From JBBAEA01 sp041656175 (GTDB taxonomy: Bacteria > Myxococcota_A > Bradymonadia > UBA4248), in the NCBI GenBank assembly GCA_041656175.1, contig JBBAEA010000005.1, positions 1 through 56,772 of the forward strand: a stretch of DNA of 56,772 bases. Reading direction: 5' to 3'. Positions 6,663 through 15,894 of this stretch are shown here, piece by piece. A program made the position numbers and the translations under genes. Under the pieces are notes generated by a model. It was not told the DNA's origin. It was given only the letters and a program-made list of their open reading frames with translations, and did no database searches. Every line of letters begins with the position of its first letter. Position 1 is the stretch's first letter.

Positions 6663-9146
6663 CTATCGACAGACAAAACTCTCCGCCTTAGCCTTGATAA
6701 AATAACAGTGCTCTGGAGCTTCGCAACTTTCTTTGCACTCGGTGCAAGCGAACTTGCCTTGTTCATTGAGATAACAACGCTCGCCCTCGGCACAGGGAGG
6801 ACTACACTGCGTACAAGCAAAATTACCATTGTCTTTCTGGTAGCAATTCTGCGTAACAGGACAGGCTGGCTCGCACTCGGTACAAGCAAAATTGCCTTCA
6901 TCGTTCAGGTAACACTGCTGTGCAGGACACTTATTAGCACAGCCCGTGCAAGCAAAGCGTGCCGTTTTATCTTCGGTACAAATTTGTGGCGCACTGCACG
7001 CATCTTCGCAAGCTGCACAGAGCACTTTGCCCGATTCCGAATCCTTGTAGCAGCGCTCGCCGTCATTACAATTTTTGCAAAGATCGCAGCTTGCGCCGTC
7101 GCCAAAGAGGATGCACTTATCCCCGCAGCTCACCGCGCTATGGGCGCCTTCCGCCCCGGTTTCCTGCGCACAGAGATAGCCGCAGCCAAAAGCATTGCCT
7201 TCTTCGCGCGTGCAATAGCGTAATTTGCCTTCTACATAAGGACAAGGCGTCTTTGGTGAACTATACACATTGCACCAAATGTTTTCCTTATATGACTTTA
7301 TACTTGTTTCATCAAAAACGCAAACCCCCATACGACATCGGTATTTGAAGACTCCAAAGTTCTTAGTGCAATCCTTGAATGCCAAACTATCGACGGCGCC
7401 GCAGGCGCTATCAGTGTTGGGTACACATTTTTTGACACCGCGTTCGTTATCCTGCACAAGGCGGTAATTTGTTTCGCAGCGCAGAGCATCGCAGTAACCC
7501 TTGGGGTTGCAAGCGCTCAGAGCTACCCCTTCGATCTTGCGACAATCTGTATTGTCGCCGTCTTCGGCCTGGTCGGGATGCGCGCATTTGTCGACGCGGT
7601 TGCGAACACAGGCATTGCCCGAGGTTTTACGGTTTAGGTGATAACCATCGGCGCAGCGACTGATTTTGCAGCTGCCGACCGTATCGCCTTCGGCAGCTGA
7701 AGCAGCATCAACAACACACTTTGCCGCGCCCCCAGCACTCTTGTCCACATAGATATTGGGCAGCGTTGTGCAATCTACACAGCGTCGACCGCAGGAACTA
7801 TCAAAATTCATACATCCCTTTGTCATACAAAGCGCAGTTGGCTTGCCTTCAGCATCTTGACAGGTCGAATTATCGCACATTCCTCTATAGCAAACTGGAG
7901 ACTCATCATCGCAAACTACACCACAAGGAGCCGTAGCAGTAGTACCACAATGCTTTGGATCGTCCTTGCGATCTGCCTCAGACAAACAAAGGGGTTCCGT
8001 ATTTTTAAATTCATCAAGAGCACAATTCGTTGTATTCAATGGACATGTATACATGCACTTCCCCTCTAAGCACGTTTCAGATGTGGCACCATTCATCGGG
8101 TGGTCTATGCATTTCCAGCCGCAGCTCCCGCAGTTATTGGGGTCATTCCCCATCACATCAATGCAAATATTGCCGCCATCCACACCGCTGGAGCAAAGTT
8201 GTAGACCCTCTTCGCACGAAACCACCTTGCAGATCCCCGCAATGCAGGCGCTGCGCTCTGCACACTGCATCCCCTTGTAATCGGCGTGCGAGGCGTCTGA
8301 GTTTGTGCAAGCCCCCTTGGCGCCGCAATAGTTGTGGTCGAGCAAGGGATCGATACAGTTCCCATCGCAGAGCACAAAACCCGACGGGCAAGCGCAGACC
8401 CCAGCCAAACAGGATTTCCCAGTCTCACAGACGACACCCGCAAAATCATTCGCTGTGCTCTCATTGCCTATGCAATTGCCCTTGGCGCCGCAGTGTTGAT
8501 TGCTGTTTTTAGGGTCAATGCAGCTACCGTTACAAAGAACACCATTCTCATCACAAACGCATTCGCCATTTTGGCAAATCTCGGCACTGCTGCAAGCCCT
8601 GCCCTTGTAATCGGGGCTATTCGGGTCATCCGAACTGCATCTGCCCCCCAGTTTTGCACCGCAATATTGCCGTTCCGACTTGGGCTCAATACATTGACCG
8701 TCGCAAGTTAGCTTGATTTTGCTGCAACCGCACTTTCCCTCATCGCAGGCCGTCCCGGCGGGGCAGGCGTTATTGCACTTACCGCAGTGCTTGGCATCGG
8801 TCTGGGTGTTGGCACAAACGGAGGATGCGCCGTCTACGGGGCAGAGATTTTGCGCATCGGGGCAGGCGTTTTTGCATTCATACGTCATGCCACTATCATC
8901 ACTAGGATCAGGTACACACTTATAATTCGCTTCACAGCGCCTAAGTTCGCTATGGTAGTGGCAGCCCTTTGAATCCAACTTACAGCGTTCTGACATTAAT
9001 TTTGGGGGTTGATCGGCTCCATCACTTACAGGCGGACATCTTTCGCCTGTAAAGTTCACAATGCTCTCGTCCCAACCACAGGCCGAAAGCAAGCAGGCAC
9101 AGAGGAAGAACAGAGGAAGAACAAATATTTTGTTGCGAAAAAGCAT
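6663..9146 (-). CDS. Large Cys-rich outer lipoprotein with CIDP/CGAKG modules (Cys-rich lipoprotein 1)
   Basis: Starts with a lipoprotein signal peptide (hydrophobic LPLFFLCACLLSAC, lipobox cysteine near residue 23), so it should be lipid-anchored in the envelope. ATG at 9146 or 9149; GGAG spacing favours 9146. The mature part is extremely Cys-rich. Three modules have the pattern C-x-G-x-C-I-(D/E)-P-x(7)-C-G-A-K (for example CNGSCIDP and HCGAKGNC), preceded by a CGKCNNACP segment. The last ~150 residues consist of about six ~25-residue repeats, each with CY-x(5)-G-x-(F/L)-x-C-x(2)-C-x(3)-C (ERCYLNEQGKFACTECKESC). These C-terminal repeats are missing from the paralogue at 12614-14284, which otherwise shares the module order and the start TGE(R/V)CPP. 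Disulfide-rich surface adhesion or matrix protein is a reasonable guess; no enzyme motif is visible. Confidence 0.8.
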   Translation of the reverse strand: MLFRNKIFVLPLFFLCACLLSACGWDESIVNFTGERCPPVSDGADQPPKLMSERCKLDSKGCHYHSELRRCEANYKCVPDPSDDSGMTYECKNACPDAQNLCPVDGASSVCANTQTDAKHCGKCNNACPAGTACDEGKCGCSKIKLTCDGQCIEPKSERQYCGAKLGGRCSSDDPNSPDYKGRACSSAEICQNGECVCDENGVLCNGSCIDPKNSNQHCGAKGNCIGNESTANDFAGVVCETGKSCLAGVCACPSGFVLCDGNCIDPLLDHNYCGAKGACTNSDASHADYKGMQCAERSACIAGICKVVSCEEGLQLCSSGVDGGNICIDVMGNDPNNCGSCGWKCIDHPMNGATSETCLEGKCMYTCPLNTTNCALDEFKNTEPLCLSEADRKDDPKHCGTTATAPCGVVCDDESPVCYRGMCDNSTCQDAEGKPTALCMTKGCMNFDSSCGRRCVDCTTLPNIYVDKSAGGAAKCVVDAASAAEGDTVGSCKISRCADGYHLNRKTSGNACVRNRVDKCAHPDQAEDGDNTDCRKIEGVALSACNPKGYCDALRCETNYRLVQDNERGVKKCVPNTDSACGAVDSLAFKDCTKNFGVFKYRCRMGVCVFDETSIKSYKENIWCNVYSSPKTPCPYVEGKLRYCTREEGNAFGCGYLCAQETGAEGAHSAVSCGDKCILFGDGASCDLCKNCNDGERCYKDSESGKVLCAACEDACSAPQICTEDKTARFACTGCANKCPAQQCYLNDEGNFACTECEPACPVTQNCYQKDNGNFACTQCSPPCAEGERCYLNEQGKFACTECKESCEAPEHCYFIKAKAESFVCR

Positions 9147-9258
9147 CATACACTCCGAGTTGTAAGGTCTGTCACGCTGTCATGTTTGTAGGGGCTTTCA
9201 TGCCATCAAAATTGCACGTATTATTCGCTAAAATGTGGATAAATTCTCCACACTTGAT

Positions 9259-9418
9259 GCCTAGAAAAGCTCTGATTCATGCAAAAAGAGTGAAAAAGTC
9301 ACCAGAATAAAGCAAAAAACAGCGGAGCCTTCGTAATAAAAGTCAATAAAATCAATGCTGTGTATAAACAACGGGTTCTAAGAGCGCAAGCTCTTAGCGA
9401 AGCGCGGGGCAGCGCCAC
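9259..9418 (-). repeat. Family C interspersed repeat, copy C3
   Basis: Order of landmarks: AAGCTCTGATTCATGCAAAA, a variable middle, AAAGTCAATAAAATCAATG, GTATAAACAACGG, then a TCTAAGAGCGCAAGCTCTTAG hairpin and a GGGGCAGCGCC tail. The gap 9147-9850 contains this copy and element A3; no gene is supported there. Confidence 0.65.
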
Positions 9419-9481
9419 AGCCATAAAGCAGAATCTCTGCTTCATTTCGATTGTCGGTGTGTTCCGAACTGTCCTCGCAGA

Positions 9482-9625
9482 GGGGGTAGCGCAAGATATA
9501 CGAAAAAAGGCGCTTACTTTCGCAACTTGTGCGGTGGTTGAGCGTATAGCAAAAACAACGCACAAGTTATAGCGAAAGTTAGCGAATTTTTGAAGTAGGC
9601 TTGCGCGAGGGGGAAACTTCCCCCC
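9482..9625 (+). repeat. Family A hairpin element, copy A3
   Basis: Left end GGGGGTAGCGCAAGAT, right end GGCTTGCGCGAGGGGG followed by the AAACTT-containing G/C hairpin. The basal stem is GCGCAAG/CTTGCGC. The middle stem pairs GCTTACTTTCGC... with a complementary GCGAAAGTTAGCG arm. The apical stem is imperfect (TTGAGC-GTATA-GC-AAAA). Confidence 0.75.
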
Positions 9626-9850
9626 TCCAAAAAAATGTCTATTGAACTAATTTTCTACTTCTCATTGATAAAACGGCGCTACAAAAGGTCGGCGCTACAA
9701 ATGAATAGCTTGAAACTCCCCCCAATATAAATCTAAGGAGATATTTGCGCTGATGCAAGACGTGGTGATCAATGCGCAGAGTCGTTTGGGAGACTATGGC
9801 GGAAAAGGGCGATAGCCTTAATGGGTTTGGGCTTTTTTAGCGCGCGCGGC

Positions 9851-10519
9851 CTAGTCCCAGATAAGTTCCTTGCATTCGGCGTCGATGTCGTTTTGCGATG
9901 GAATATGTTCGTGTAAGGATAAAGGGCGACGTAAGCGTAATGTACGCCAGCCTAGGGATTTGGGGCCTTTAAAGTCTTTGTTGGGGTTGTCGGCGATGTA
10001 AACGAGGCTATCGCCCCTCAAGTTGAGGGCTAGCTCAAGTGCTTTAAAGCCGATGGGCGATGGCTTGGGGGCATCGAGTTCTGCGGTAAAGATAATGGGG
10101 GCTGCGTACTGTTCTAGCCCCAAAGCCTTTGCTTTTGCGCGCTGCGAAGCTAGGGGGCCATCGGTTAAAAAACCGATTTTTAGCTCTTTTGCCGCTCGCT
10201 TAAGACAGAGTTCGGCATCTGCTAGTAAAGAGATTTGCGGCTCATGTTCGCGGTATCTTGTAATAAGCTTTCGCACAAACTCGGCATCGACCTTGATTTG
10301 TAGCTGCTCAAGCGCAATGTTAAAGGTGTTTCCTCGTACGCCATTCAAAAACAGTTCCCAGCAGTGCTGGCCGAAGCCCTTCACGGCGTAGCGTTCGTAA
10401 ACCAAGTCGTTTAGCGCCAAAAAGCCACTGCGTACGTAATCGCGCTCTAGGTACAAGCTGTCGTCTATATCGAAGATGATGCCGCGCAGTCCACGATCGA
10501 TGAGTTCTTTTATTTTCAT
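9851..10519 (-). CDS. HAD-superfamily hydrolase
   Basis: Predicted cytoplasmic phosphatase of the haloacid dehalogenase superfamily. Motif I is FDIDDSLYLE (nucleophile Asp near residue 17), motif II is FLTDGPLASQRAKAKALGL (Thr), motif III is the Lys of APKPSPIGFKALE, and motif IV is YIADNPNKDFKGPKSLGW. A helical cap lies between motifs I and II, as in C1-cap enzymes. The frame extends upstream to 10594, but that extension is family C repeat sequence, so I choose the ATG at 10519 (MKIKELIDRGLRG). Substrate is unknown; phosphoglycolate-, nucleotide- or sugar-phosphatase activity are all possible. Confidence 0.82.
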   Translation of the reverse strand: MKIKELIDRGLRGIIFDIDDSLYLERDYVRSGFLALNDLVYERYAVKGFGQHCWELFLNGVRGNTFNIALEQLQIKVDAEFVRKLITRYREHEPQISLLADAELCLKRAAKELKIGFLTDGPLASQRAKAKALGLEQYAAPIIFTAELDAPKPSPIGFKALELALNLRGDSLVYIADNPNKDFKGPKSLGWRTLRLRRPLSLHEHIPSQNDIDAECKELIWD

Positions 10520-10544
10520 GCCATTACCACGCTTTGGCCTAGGG

Positions 10545-10720
10545 AAGCTCTGATGAATGCAAAATGCGTCAATTTGTGTAGGGGCAAGTTTCAAAGTTGC
10601 CCCTGATTAAAGCAAGAAAGTCAGTCTGCATTCAAAGCTAAGTCAATAAAATCAATGAGTTACACGCAAAATGAACTCCAAGGGCGCAAAACCTTAAACG
10701 GAGTTTAGAGCCGTAGCCCC
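10545..10720 (-). repeat. Family C interspersed repeat, copy C4
   Basis: Well preserved: CCTAGGGAAGCTCTGATGA end, TGTGTAGGGGCAAGTTTCAA, GTTGCCCCTGATTAAAGC, AAGTCAATAAAATCAATGAG, TTACACGCAAAATG, then a CCAAGGGCG...ACCTTAAACGG hairpin. It is the reverse orientation of C5, C6 and C7. It separates the HAD gene (start side) from the 3' end of the next lipoprotein gene. Confidence 0.75.
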
Positions 10721-10749
10721 CATAAATCGGAGCCTCCTTCACCAAGGAA

Positions 10750-12483
10750 CTATTGCAGCCAAATCGCGGAAGTGTCGCTGTTATAGCTGATGCCGAAGGT
10801 GACGGACTTAGGTAGAACCACGGTGCCAAAATCGACGTCGGTTTCATCTACGGGTTCTGGCCGCTGTTGTACAAGGACAGGGGCGAGTGCGCGTTTGCAG
10901 CATTGGCTAAACTCTGCATCCGCAGGGGAGTCGCTAAGGGGATTGCTGATGCTGGGTAGGACTTCGCGTCCAAAGAGTTGTGACGTCAGTGGTAGCGTAA
11001 TCACGAAAACTCCCGTGTTTTTGTGCTGTCTACGCTGCATAGCGCTTACGCAAGATTCTATTCCCTGGCGGTTTCGTAGAATCTTCTGCGTAAATTCGCG
11101 TTTTTCATCGTCGTTTTGTACGTTTGAGTAGAGGAAGGGGCCGAGTACTGGAGCTTTTGTGTCGATCTTGAGCTTTACTTGTGAAGCAGCATCTCGAAAA
11201 GCTTGGGGGGTCTTTGTGTTGATATACTGAAAGCGGTGAGCGAAACTTTTGTTTTTATCGGCAAAGTCTCGCATTTTCTTGAGTTGCTGTGCTCCTAACC
11301 ACAAAATGAGCGGACGAATGGGAAGCTCACCGCGTTGTAGCTGGGCAAAGTAGCTATCTAGTGTACTTGGCTCTAGCGAAGTCGCGTCATTTACTAAAAA
11401 GAAGGGAAGCCACATCAAAGCGCGAATGTTTTGACTTTGTGGTGACAAATCGCTTGAGTAAAACGTGCAAAGTTTACACCTTAGATTGTTTTCGCGAAGC
11501 TTTGCCGCCAGTTCGTTGTTATTGTGCAAAGCCGATAACTCTAAGAGCACATCAGATTGCGCTCGCCACCACAACCACTGCTCCAAATCGTCGCCACTAG
11601 CGTTCATTTCTTGATAAATTAGCGTACGCAGCGCAGATGAATCATCGTTCGCAAGGCGCGCTAGGATGATGCGTTGCATAAAGAGCTGCTCGTTTTGCTT
11701 ATCTGTCGCTAAAACGCTGGCGAGCTGGTGTTCTATGGCGCATTGGCGAAGCTTAGCGGTGTTTTGGGGCAAGGGTGTCGATATTTCGTAGATCGTTTGG
11801 AGTTTTTCGAACTGATTGCGGAAACAAGCGTTTGCCCTGTCGATCCACGGATTTTTGCCTGATTTTTCTTGTATGACAAAAGGGTAATACGCAGTGACGT
11901 CCGACTTCTTAACACCCTGCAAAAAGCTTTGATCGTGTAGAACATAGAAGCCAGGTTTTAGGGGTTCATCTATAGAAAGGCGTATAACAGAGTTTTCGCC
12001 TTGTGTGACTTTCTCGAAAGTCGTTTGCAAGCTCTCAGATGGAATCCACGCGATATTGCCCTCGGCGCTCAAATCGTACCAGCGCTCAGGTAAAATAGCG
12101 ACGCCGCGCATACTTGTTAGTTGCGCAGATCCCGCATTTAGCGTCTTCGTCCACACATACCAATCTGTAGCGGCAAAACTATATTGATCGCCGCTTGGCC
12201 GCATAAAACCAAAACCTCGCTCCGCGTTGCTGATCTGTAGAGCCTCGGGGGCACCGCGCTGTAGCTCGACTAGCCCTTGCTGCGTATGCATAAAAACGCC
12301 AGGTTTTGTAGGCAAACCATAGAATTTTGCCGCATCTACCGCAGGGCTTTCTTCGACTTGGATTTCAGTGGCTTCCTCTTCTTGGGGAGCGGAGCTGCAA
12401 GCGTTAAGCGCGCTAACGGTGAATAAAATGCACAAAATCGCTGCAATTGTAGTTCGTTTGCTCTGTAATGTCGGCAAATACAT
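10750..12483 (-). CDS. Lipoprotein with an AgmX/PglI-like C-terminal domain
   Basis: The frame opens at 12522, but ATG at 12483 gives a clean lipoprotein signal (MYLPTLQSKRTTIAAIL followed by VSALNAC), so I take that start. The mature protein is about 550 residues with no enzyme motif. Residues ~30-200 look beta-rich; the middle is helical and repeat-like. The last ~110 residues have ILRNRQGIESCVSAMQRR, a G-x-(V/I)-x-V-I-x-L strand, then S-NPLSDS, FSQCCKRALAP and VVLPKSVTFG. That order (first Cys, glycine strand, second Cys, closing P-x(4)-F) resembles the AgmX/PglI C-terminal (TonB-like) domain of myxobacterial motility proteins. The assignment rests on pattern only. It is flanked by family C repeat C4 and the second Cys-rich lipoprotein. 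Confidence 0.65.
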   Translation of the reverse strand: MYLPTLQSKRTTIAAILCILFTVSALNACSSAPQEEEATEIQVEESPAVDAAKFYGLPTKPGVFMHTQQGLVELQRGAPEALQISNAERGFGFMRPSGDQYSFAATDWYVWTKTLNAGSAQLTSMRGVAILPERWYDLSAEGNIAWIPSESLQTTFEKVTQGENSVIRLSIDEPLKPGFYVLHDQSFLQGVKKSDVTAYYPFVIQEKSGKNPWIDRANACFRNQFEKLQTIYEISTPLPQNTAKLRQCAIEHQLASVLATDKQNEQLFMQRIILARLANDDSSALRTLIYQEMNASGDDLEQWLWWRAQSDVLLELSALHNNNELAAKLRENNLRCKLCTFYSSDLSPQSQNIRALMWLPFFLVNDATSLEPSTLDSYFAQLQRGELPIRPLILWLGAQQLKKMRDFADKNKSFAHRFQYINTKTPQAFRDAASQVKLKIDTKAPVLGPFLYSNVQNDDEKREFTQKILRNRQGIESCVSAMQRRQHKNTGVFVITLPLTSQLFGREVLPSISNPLSDSPADAEFSQCCKRALAPVLVQQRPEPVDETDVDFGTVVLPKSVTFGISYNSDTSAIWLQ

Positions 12484-12613
12484 GTAAAAAACGCGATTAA
12501 ATAATTTCCAAGTCTCTGTCACAACTTTACCACTTATACGATTGATAGCCGAAAGATCCTAGCGAAAAGCGCTAAATCTATCTGTTTTTAGCGAGTTCTA
12601 GCGCAATATCAAG

Positions 12614-14284
12614 CTAATTCGCAAAGCAACGATTATTCATACAATGCGAATTGCTAATATCATCACAGCACAAAACGCAAGCACCGTCGCGCAAAACAAA
12701 GGGGTTATCGGGGTTCTCTGAATCTGCGCATTTCAATGCTATGCAATTACCCTCGGGAGAACATATGCCAGATACAGCATTTTCTGGCAACGCATCGCCA
12801 TTGCAATCCTTATGTTCATAGGAATCCACGGGGGCACATTGGGAGTTGGTATTTTCTACGCAAGCTCTGATAGGCTCTGCGAGCTTCTGTGTTTGTTCAT
12901 CTGCCGACAAGTGAAACCCGCGTATACACTCCTTAATGCTGCATTGCCCCGTCGCTAAGCACTCGCCTTTGGCTGCATGAAAATTTTTGTTACAGTCAAT
13001 GCAATGCTTTCCGCAATATTGTGCTAAAAATCTACAGGCTTGAACTGCACATGCGTTAAGATTTTCACAGCTGTTATTTTGGCAGCTTCCGCTTTCACAA
13101 ACTGGAGCATCATCACGGCATTGGATATTACAATCGCCACAATGTAAAGCATTCTTTTGTAGCTCTTCGATTTTAATACATACGGGGTGGGGGTCTGAAC
13201 TTTTTTTGCAATCTTTATATCCATCTGCACATGCATAAACACATTTTCCATCTATACATGTATTCGATATTTTATCATCTAAAGGCTTATCCGCGCATTT
13301 CCAATTGCAAGCACCACAGTGTTCTGGATTTCGTGCAGTAATGTTAACACATTTATAGCTAGCCAAATTGACTTCATTGGGGCAAAGTATTTCATTGGGA
13401 TTTGCGCATTTAAAGTTTAGACATTTTCCTTCGACGCAGTGTTGATTTTCTGGATTACAAATATTGCCCTTAGTGATAGAACAAGGCGCCTGTGCACCAC
13501 AATAATTCATGTCATTAGCGGGATCTATACAGTTCCCATCGCATTCTACAAATCCGTGTTTGCATTGGCATGAACCATCTTTGCACATACGTGATTCATC
13601 ACATTGCTCGCCTATATAATCATTATCGTTTACATCTTTAACATTGCATGCACCTTTAGCACCACAATGTTTTACATTTGTACTTGGGTCTATACATTTG
13701 TTATCACAAATGATGCCTTCACAAACGCATTCAGAATCTTTGCAAATCAGATTATCAGCACAAGCCATACCCACATAGTTTATGCTTTCATATGCGGCAT
13801 CTGTGCATTCTCCCTTAGCACCACAGTGCATCTTGTTTGTTTTAGGATCAATGCATTTGGTTTCGCAAATAATATTTCCTTCGGCACAAAAAACACACGT
13901 TCCTCGATGGCAAAGCTCCCCCGTATTGCACTTGTTTCCACAATCACCACAATTTTGATTGTCAATCAGATTATTTATACATACGCCAACCCCCTGATCG
14001 TTAGGGCAAAGTTTTTGCATGTTGGGGCAATCTTCGGCGCAAAAATATTCATTATCGTTCACTTCGAATTTACTACACTTGTAGCCATCTTTGCAGCGTT
14101 TGATACTTTCTTTATAATTCAAAAGATTAAGCATCTTTGCCACTTCACTAGCATTTGCGGGAGGACAAACTTCGCCTGTGTATTCAGCTAATTCTGCATC
14201 TCCATGACAGGATGAAGTGAAAACTAAAAGTGAGAATAAACTTAGGAGAAATAGAGTTTCTATAACGCTGTTTTTTTTATACAT
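12614..14284 (-). CDS. Cys-rich outer lipoprotein 2 (paralogue of the 6663-9146 gene)
   Basis: Signal peptide LFLLSLFSLLVFTSSC ends in a lipobox Cys near residue 26. The mature part follows the same order as its paralogue: a TGEVCPP start, CGDCGNKC, three C-x(3)-C-I-D-P-x(7)-C-G-A-(K/Q) modules (CDNKCIDP, CDGNCIDP), a CGACNWKC segment, CGDCNIQC, and a C-terminal region with CAPVDSYEHKDC. It ends after CMNNRCFAN and lacks the tandem ~25-residue C-terminal repeats of the paralogue. Its coding sequence is visibly more AT-rich than the paralogue, which suggests different age or origin. Probably a disulfide-bonded surface protein; no catalytic motif is seen. Confidence 0.8.
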   Translation of the reverse strand: MYKKNSVIETLFLLSLFSLLVFTSSCHGDAELAEYTGEVCPPANASEVAKMLNLLNYKESIKRCKDGYKCSKFEVNDNEYFCAEDCPNMQKLCPNDQGVGVCINNLIDNQNCGDCGNKCNTGELCHRGTCVFCAEGNIICETKCIDPKTNKMHCGAKGECTDAAYESINYVGMACADNLICKDSECVCEGIICDNKCIDPSTNVKHCGAKGACNVKDVNDNDYIGEQCDESRMCKDGSCQCKHGFVECDGNCIDPANDMNYCGAQAPCSITKGNICNPENQHCVEGKCLNFKCANPNEILCPNEVNLASYKCVNITARNPEHCGACNWKCADKPLDDKISNTCIDGKCVYACADGYKDCKKSSDPHPVCIKIEELQKNALHCGDCNIQCRDDAPVCESGSCQNNSCENLNACAVQACRFLAQYCGKHCIDCNKNFHAAKGECLATGQCSIKECIRGFHLSADEQTQKLAEPIRACVENTNSQCAPVDSYEHKDCNGDALPENAVSGICSPEGNCIALKCADSENPDNPFVLRDGACVLCCDDISNSHCMNNRCFAN

Positions 14285-14321
14285 ACTCTATATTCGTTAA
14301 AGAGTCTTTAATTGATTGGGG

Positions 14322-14480
14322 CCACCGCCCTTAGATGCCGTTTTGTGTGTAGAACATTGATTTTATGGACTTTATTTTAAAGGCTCGCCTGTCTTTTTTG
14401 CGTAAATCAAGGGCAGCTTTGAAACCTGCCCCTACACGCAATGACTCATTTTGCATTGATCAGGGTATCCCTAAGAAATG
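14322..14480 (+). repeat. Family C interspersed repeat, copy C5
   Basis: Close match to C6: GTTTTGTGTGTAGAACATTG, ATTTTATGGACTTTATTTTA, TTTTTGCGTAAATCA, GGGCAGCTTTGAAACCTGCC, CCTACACGCAATGACTC, then GATCAGGGTATCCCTAAG. The last bases overlap the 3' end of the Rpn-type gene: its TAG stop lies in the minus-strand CTTAGGGATA of the repeat end. Confidence 0.85.
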
Positions 14481-15454
14481 CCTAGCTTTGCAAGCACATC
14501 ATTTTTTAAACCCGTCGCATTTTTTATGGCTTCCAAAGACTCTCCGCCCTGCTTCATTTGGATGGCTAAGACTACTAGCTCAACTCCCTCTTCTCGTCCC
14601 TCCTCTCGTCCCTCCTCTCGTCCCTCCTCTCGTCCCTTCTCAAGCCCCTTCTCTAGCCCCTTCTGTAGCCCCTTCTCTAGCCCATTCTTTAGCCCCTCTA
14701 CTAGCCCCTTCTCTTTACTGAGTTCTATTTGCCTAAGCAAAGCCAAATAATCGCGCTCGGCTTTTTGCCTTGCTTTATAATTTTCTCGCTTTTGTGGGTC
14801 GTCGTAAATAGATTCCATAACGATATTGGCGTCTTTTAATGCTGGTATTTCCATTGATAAGCTCCTGCGTTCTTTAGGGTCACTAGTTTGAATAAACCGC
14901 AGCCACTTCATTAAGTTTTCATCCACTTCTTCATGATCACCCGCTCTAAGCTTCTCCAAGTTAAAAAAGTGCATTTCTAACTTATCCGTTAGCTGTAAAT
15001 GTTTATGGCAATCTAAAATCTTAAATATAGTGTGCAACCTATCGTTAAGTGTATAACCAGAATCTATGATGTTGATAACTATACACTTTTTCGCCTCGGT
15101 ATAAGCCATGCCCCTACGAAAGCTCTCTATATACATTTCGCACCAGTAAAAAAGCGATCGTTCAGGATACCCATGAATCCAGTGCAATTGTATTTCGACG
15201 TTTACCTTGGTTCCATCATTAATGCGTGCTTTCAGATCCATGATGCCAAGCTTGTCGCTAGGAGAAGAGCGAAGCGTCTCGCTCTGTAGTATGCTTAAAT
15301 CTTCGATGTGACAGTTTAGCACTCGCTGCAAGAAATCAATGAGTATGCTCTTGTTCCTCTCGTCGCCAAAGACCAACTTGAACGCGTAATCACTTGTAAG
15401 CCTAACGACAAAATCTTCCTCATGGCACAAATCAGTCATCGCAAACTCCCTCAT
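14471..15454 (-). CDS. Rpn-type PD-(D/E)XK nuclease/transposase-family protein
   Basis: Member of the Rpn/recombination-promoting nuclease family (PD-(D/E)XK). The N-terminal half has the family start (TSDYAFKLVFGDERNK) and the active-site segment GIMDLKARINDGTKVNVEIQ with the catalytic Asp and E-x-Q. A helical middle follows (EMHFFNLEKL), and the C-terminus carries about ten 4-residue units (GLEK/GREE) encoded by 12-nt repeats. The frame reaches 15547, but MREFAMTDLCHEED from ATG at 15454 (or 15439) fits the family. Known members cut DNA in vitro and stimulate RecA-independent recombination; the role here is inferred. The stop codon is contributed by repeat C5. Confidence 0.85.
   Translation of the reverse strand: MREFAMTDLCHEEDFVVRLTSDYAFKLVFGDERNKSILIDFLQRVLNCHIEDLSILQSETLRSSPSDKLGIMDLKARINDGTKVNVEIQLHWIHGYPERSLFYWCEMYIESFRRGMAYTEAKKCIVINIIDSGYTLNDRLHTIFKILDCHKHLQLTDKLEMHFFNLEKLRAGDHEEVDENLMKWLRFIQTSDPKERRSLSMEIPALKDANIVMESIYDDPQKRENYKARQKAERDYLALLRQIELSKEKGLVEGLKNGLEKGLQKGLEKGLEKGREEGREEGREEGREEGVELVVLAIQMKQGGESLEAIKNATGLKNDVLAKLGIS
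14583..14717 (-). repeat. 12-nt tandem repeats coding GLEK/GREE units
   Basis: Back-to-back 12-base units inside the Rpn-type gene (plus-strand forms CTCGTCCCTCCT and CTAGCCCCTTCT). Four identical or near-identical CTCGTCCC units are followed by six CTAGCCCC-type units. Unit length keeps the frame, so copy changes would lengthen or shorten a charged helical tail without a frameshift. Confidence 0.85.
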
Positions 15455-15689
15455 ATTTTTGGGTTCACCCCCAAAGAATATCGTAAGCATTATATTCAAT
15501 CTTACAAACGCTTGCAAATCCTTTTTATGGAGGCTTTCTTTGTACAAAATAGCTAAATCATTAGGCGCAAGCTAGGGGTGTGCCTATTTTTATTCGTTCT
15601 CTAGCAACAAAGAGAGCAATAGCAGACTTCATTGAATGGCTCTTTACTCGAGTGCTTAAGAAAGCTCTATTTATGGGTGGGGCAATGTC

Positions 15690-15866
15690 TCGCCCAACTA
15701 AGGGTATCGCCTAAGAACTCGTTTTGTGTGTAGAGCATTGATTTTATGGACTTTATTTTAAAGGCTTCCTTGTCGTTTTTGCGTAAATCAGGGTAGCTTT
15801 GAAACCTGCCCCTACACGCATTGGCTCATTTTGCAATGATCAGGATATCCCTAAGGAAGCTCTGGG
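15690..15866 (+). repeat. Family C interspersed repeat, copy C6
   Basis: Contains the same ordered blocks as C5: GTTTTGTGTGTAGAGCATTG, ATTTTATGGACTTTATTTTA, TTTTTGCGTAAATCAGGG, CAGCTTTGAAACCTGCCCC, TACACGCATTGGCTC, GATCAGGATATCCCTAAGG. The gap 15455-15894 otherwise holds only short unassignable frames. Confidence 0.85.
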
Positions 15867-15894
15867 CTATTTGTGGGCTCAGCCCCACCTCAGC

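Noticed and set aside
6708..8711. Many plus-strand frames of 60-170 codons
   Set aside because: All are antisense shadows of the large Cys-rich lipoprotein gene, caused by its codon pattern.
9360..9572. Short frames on both strands between 9299 and 9572
   Set aside because: They translate family C and family A repeat sequence and differ between repeat copies.
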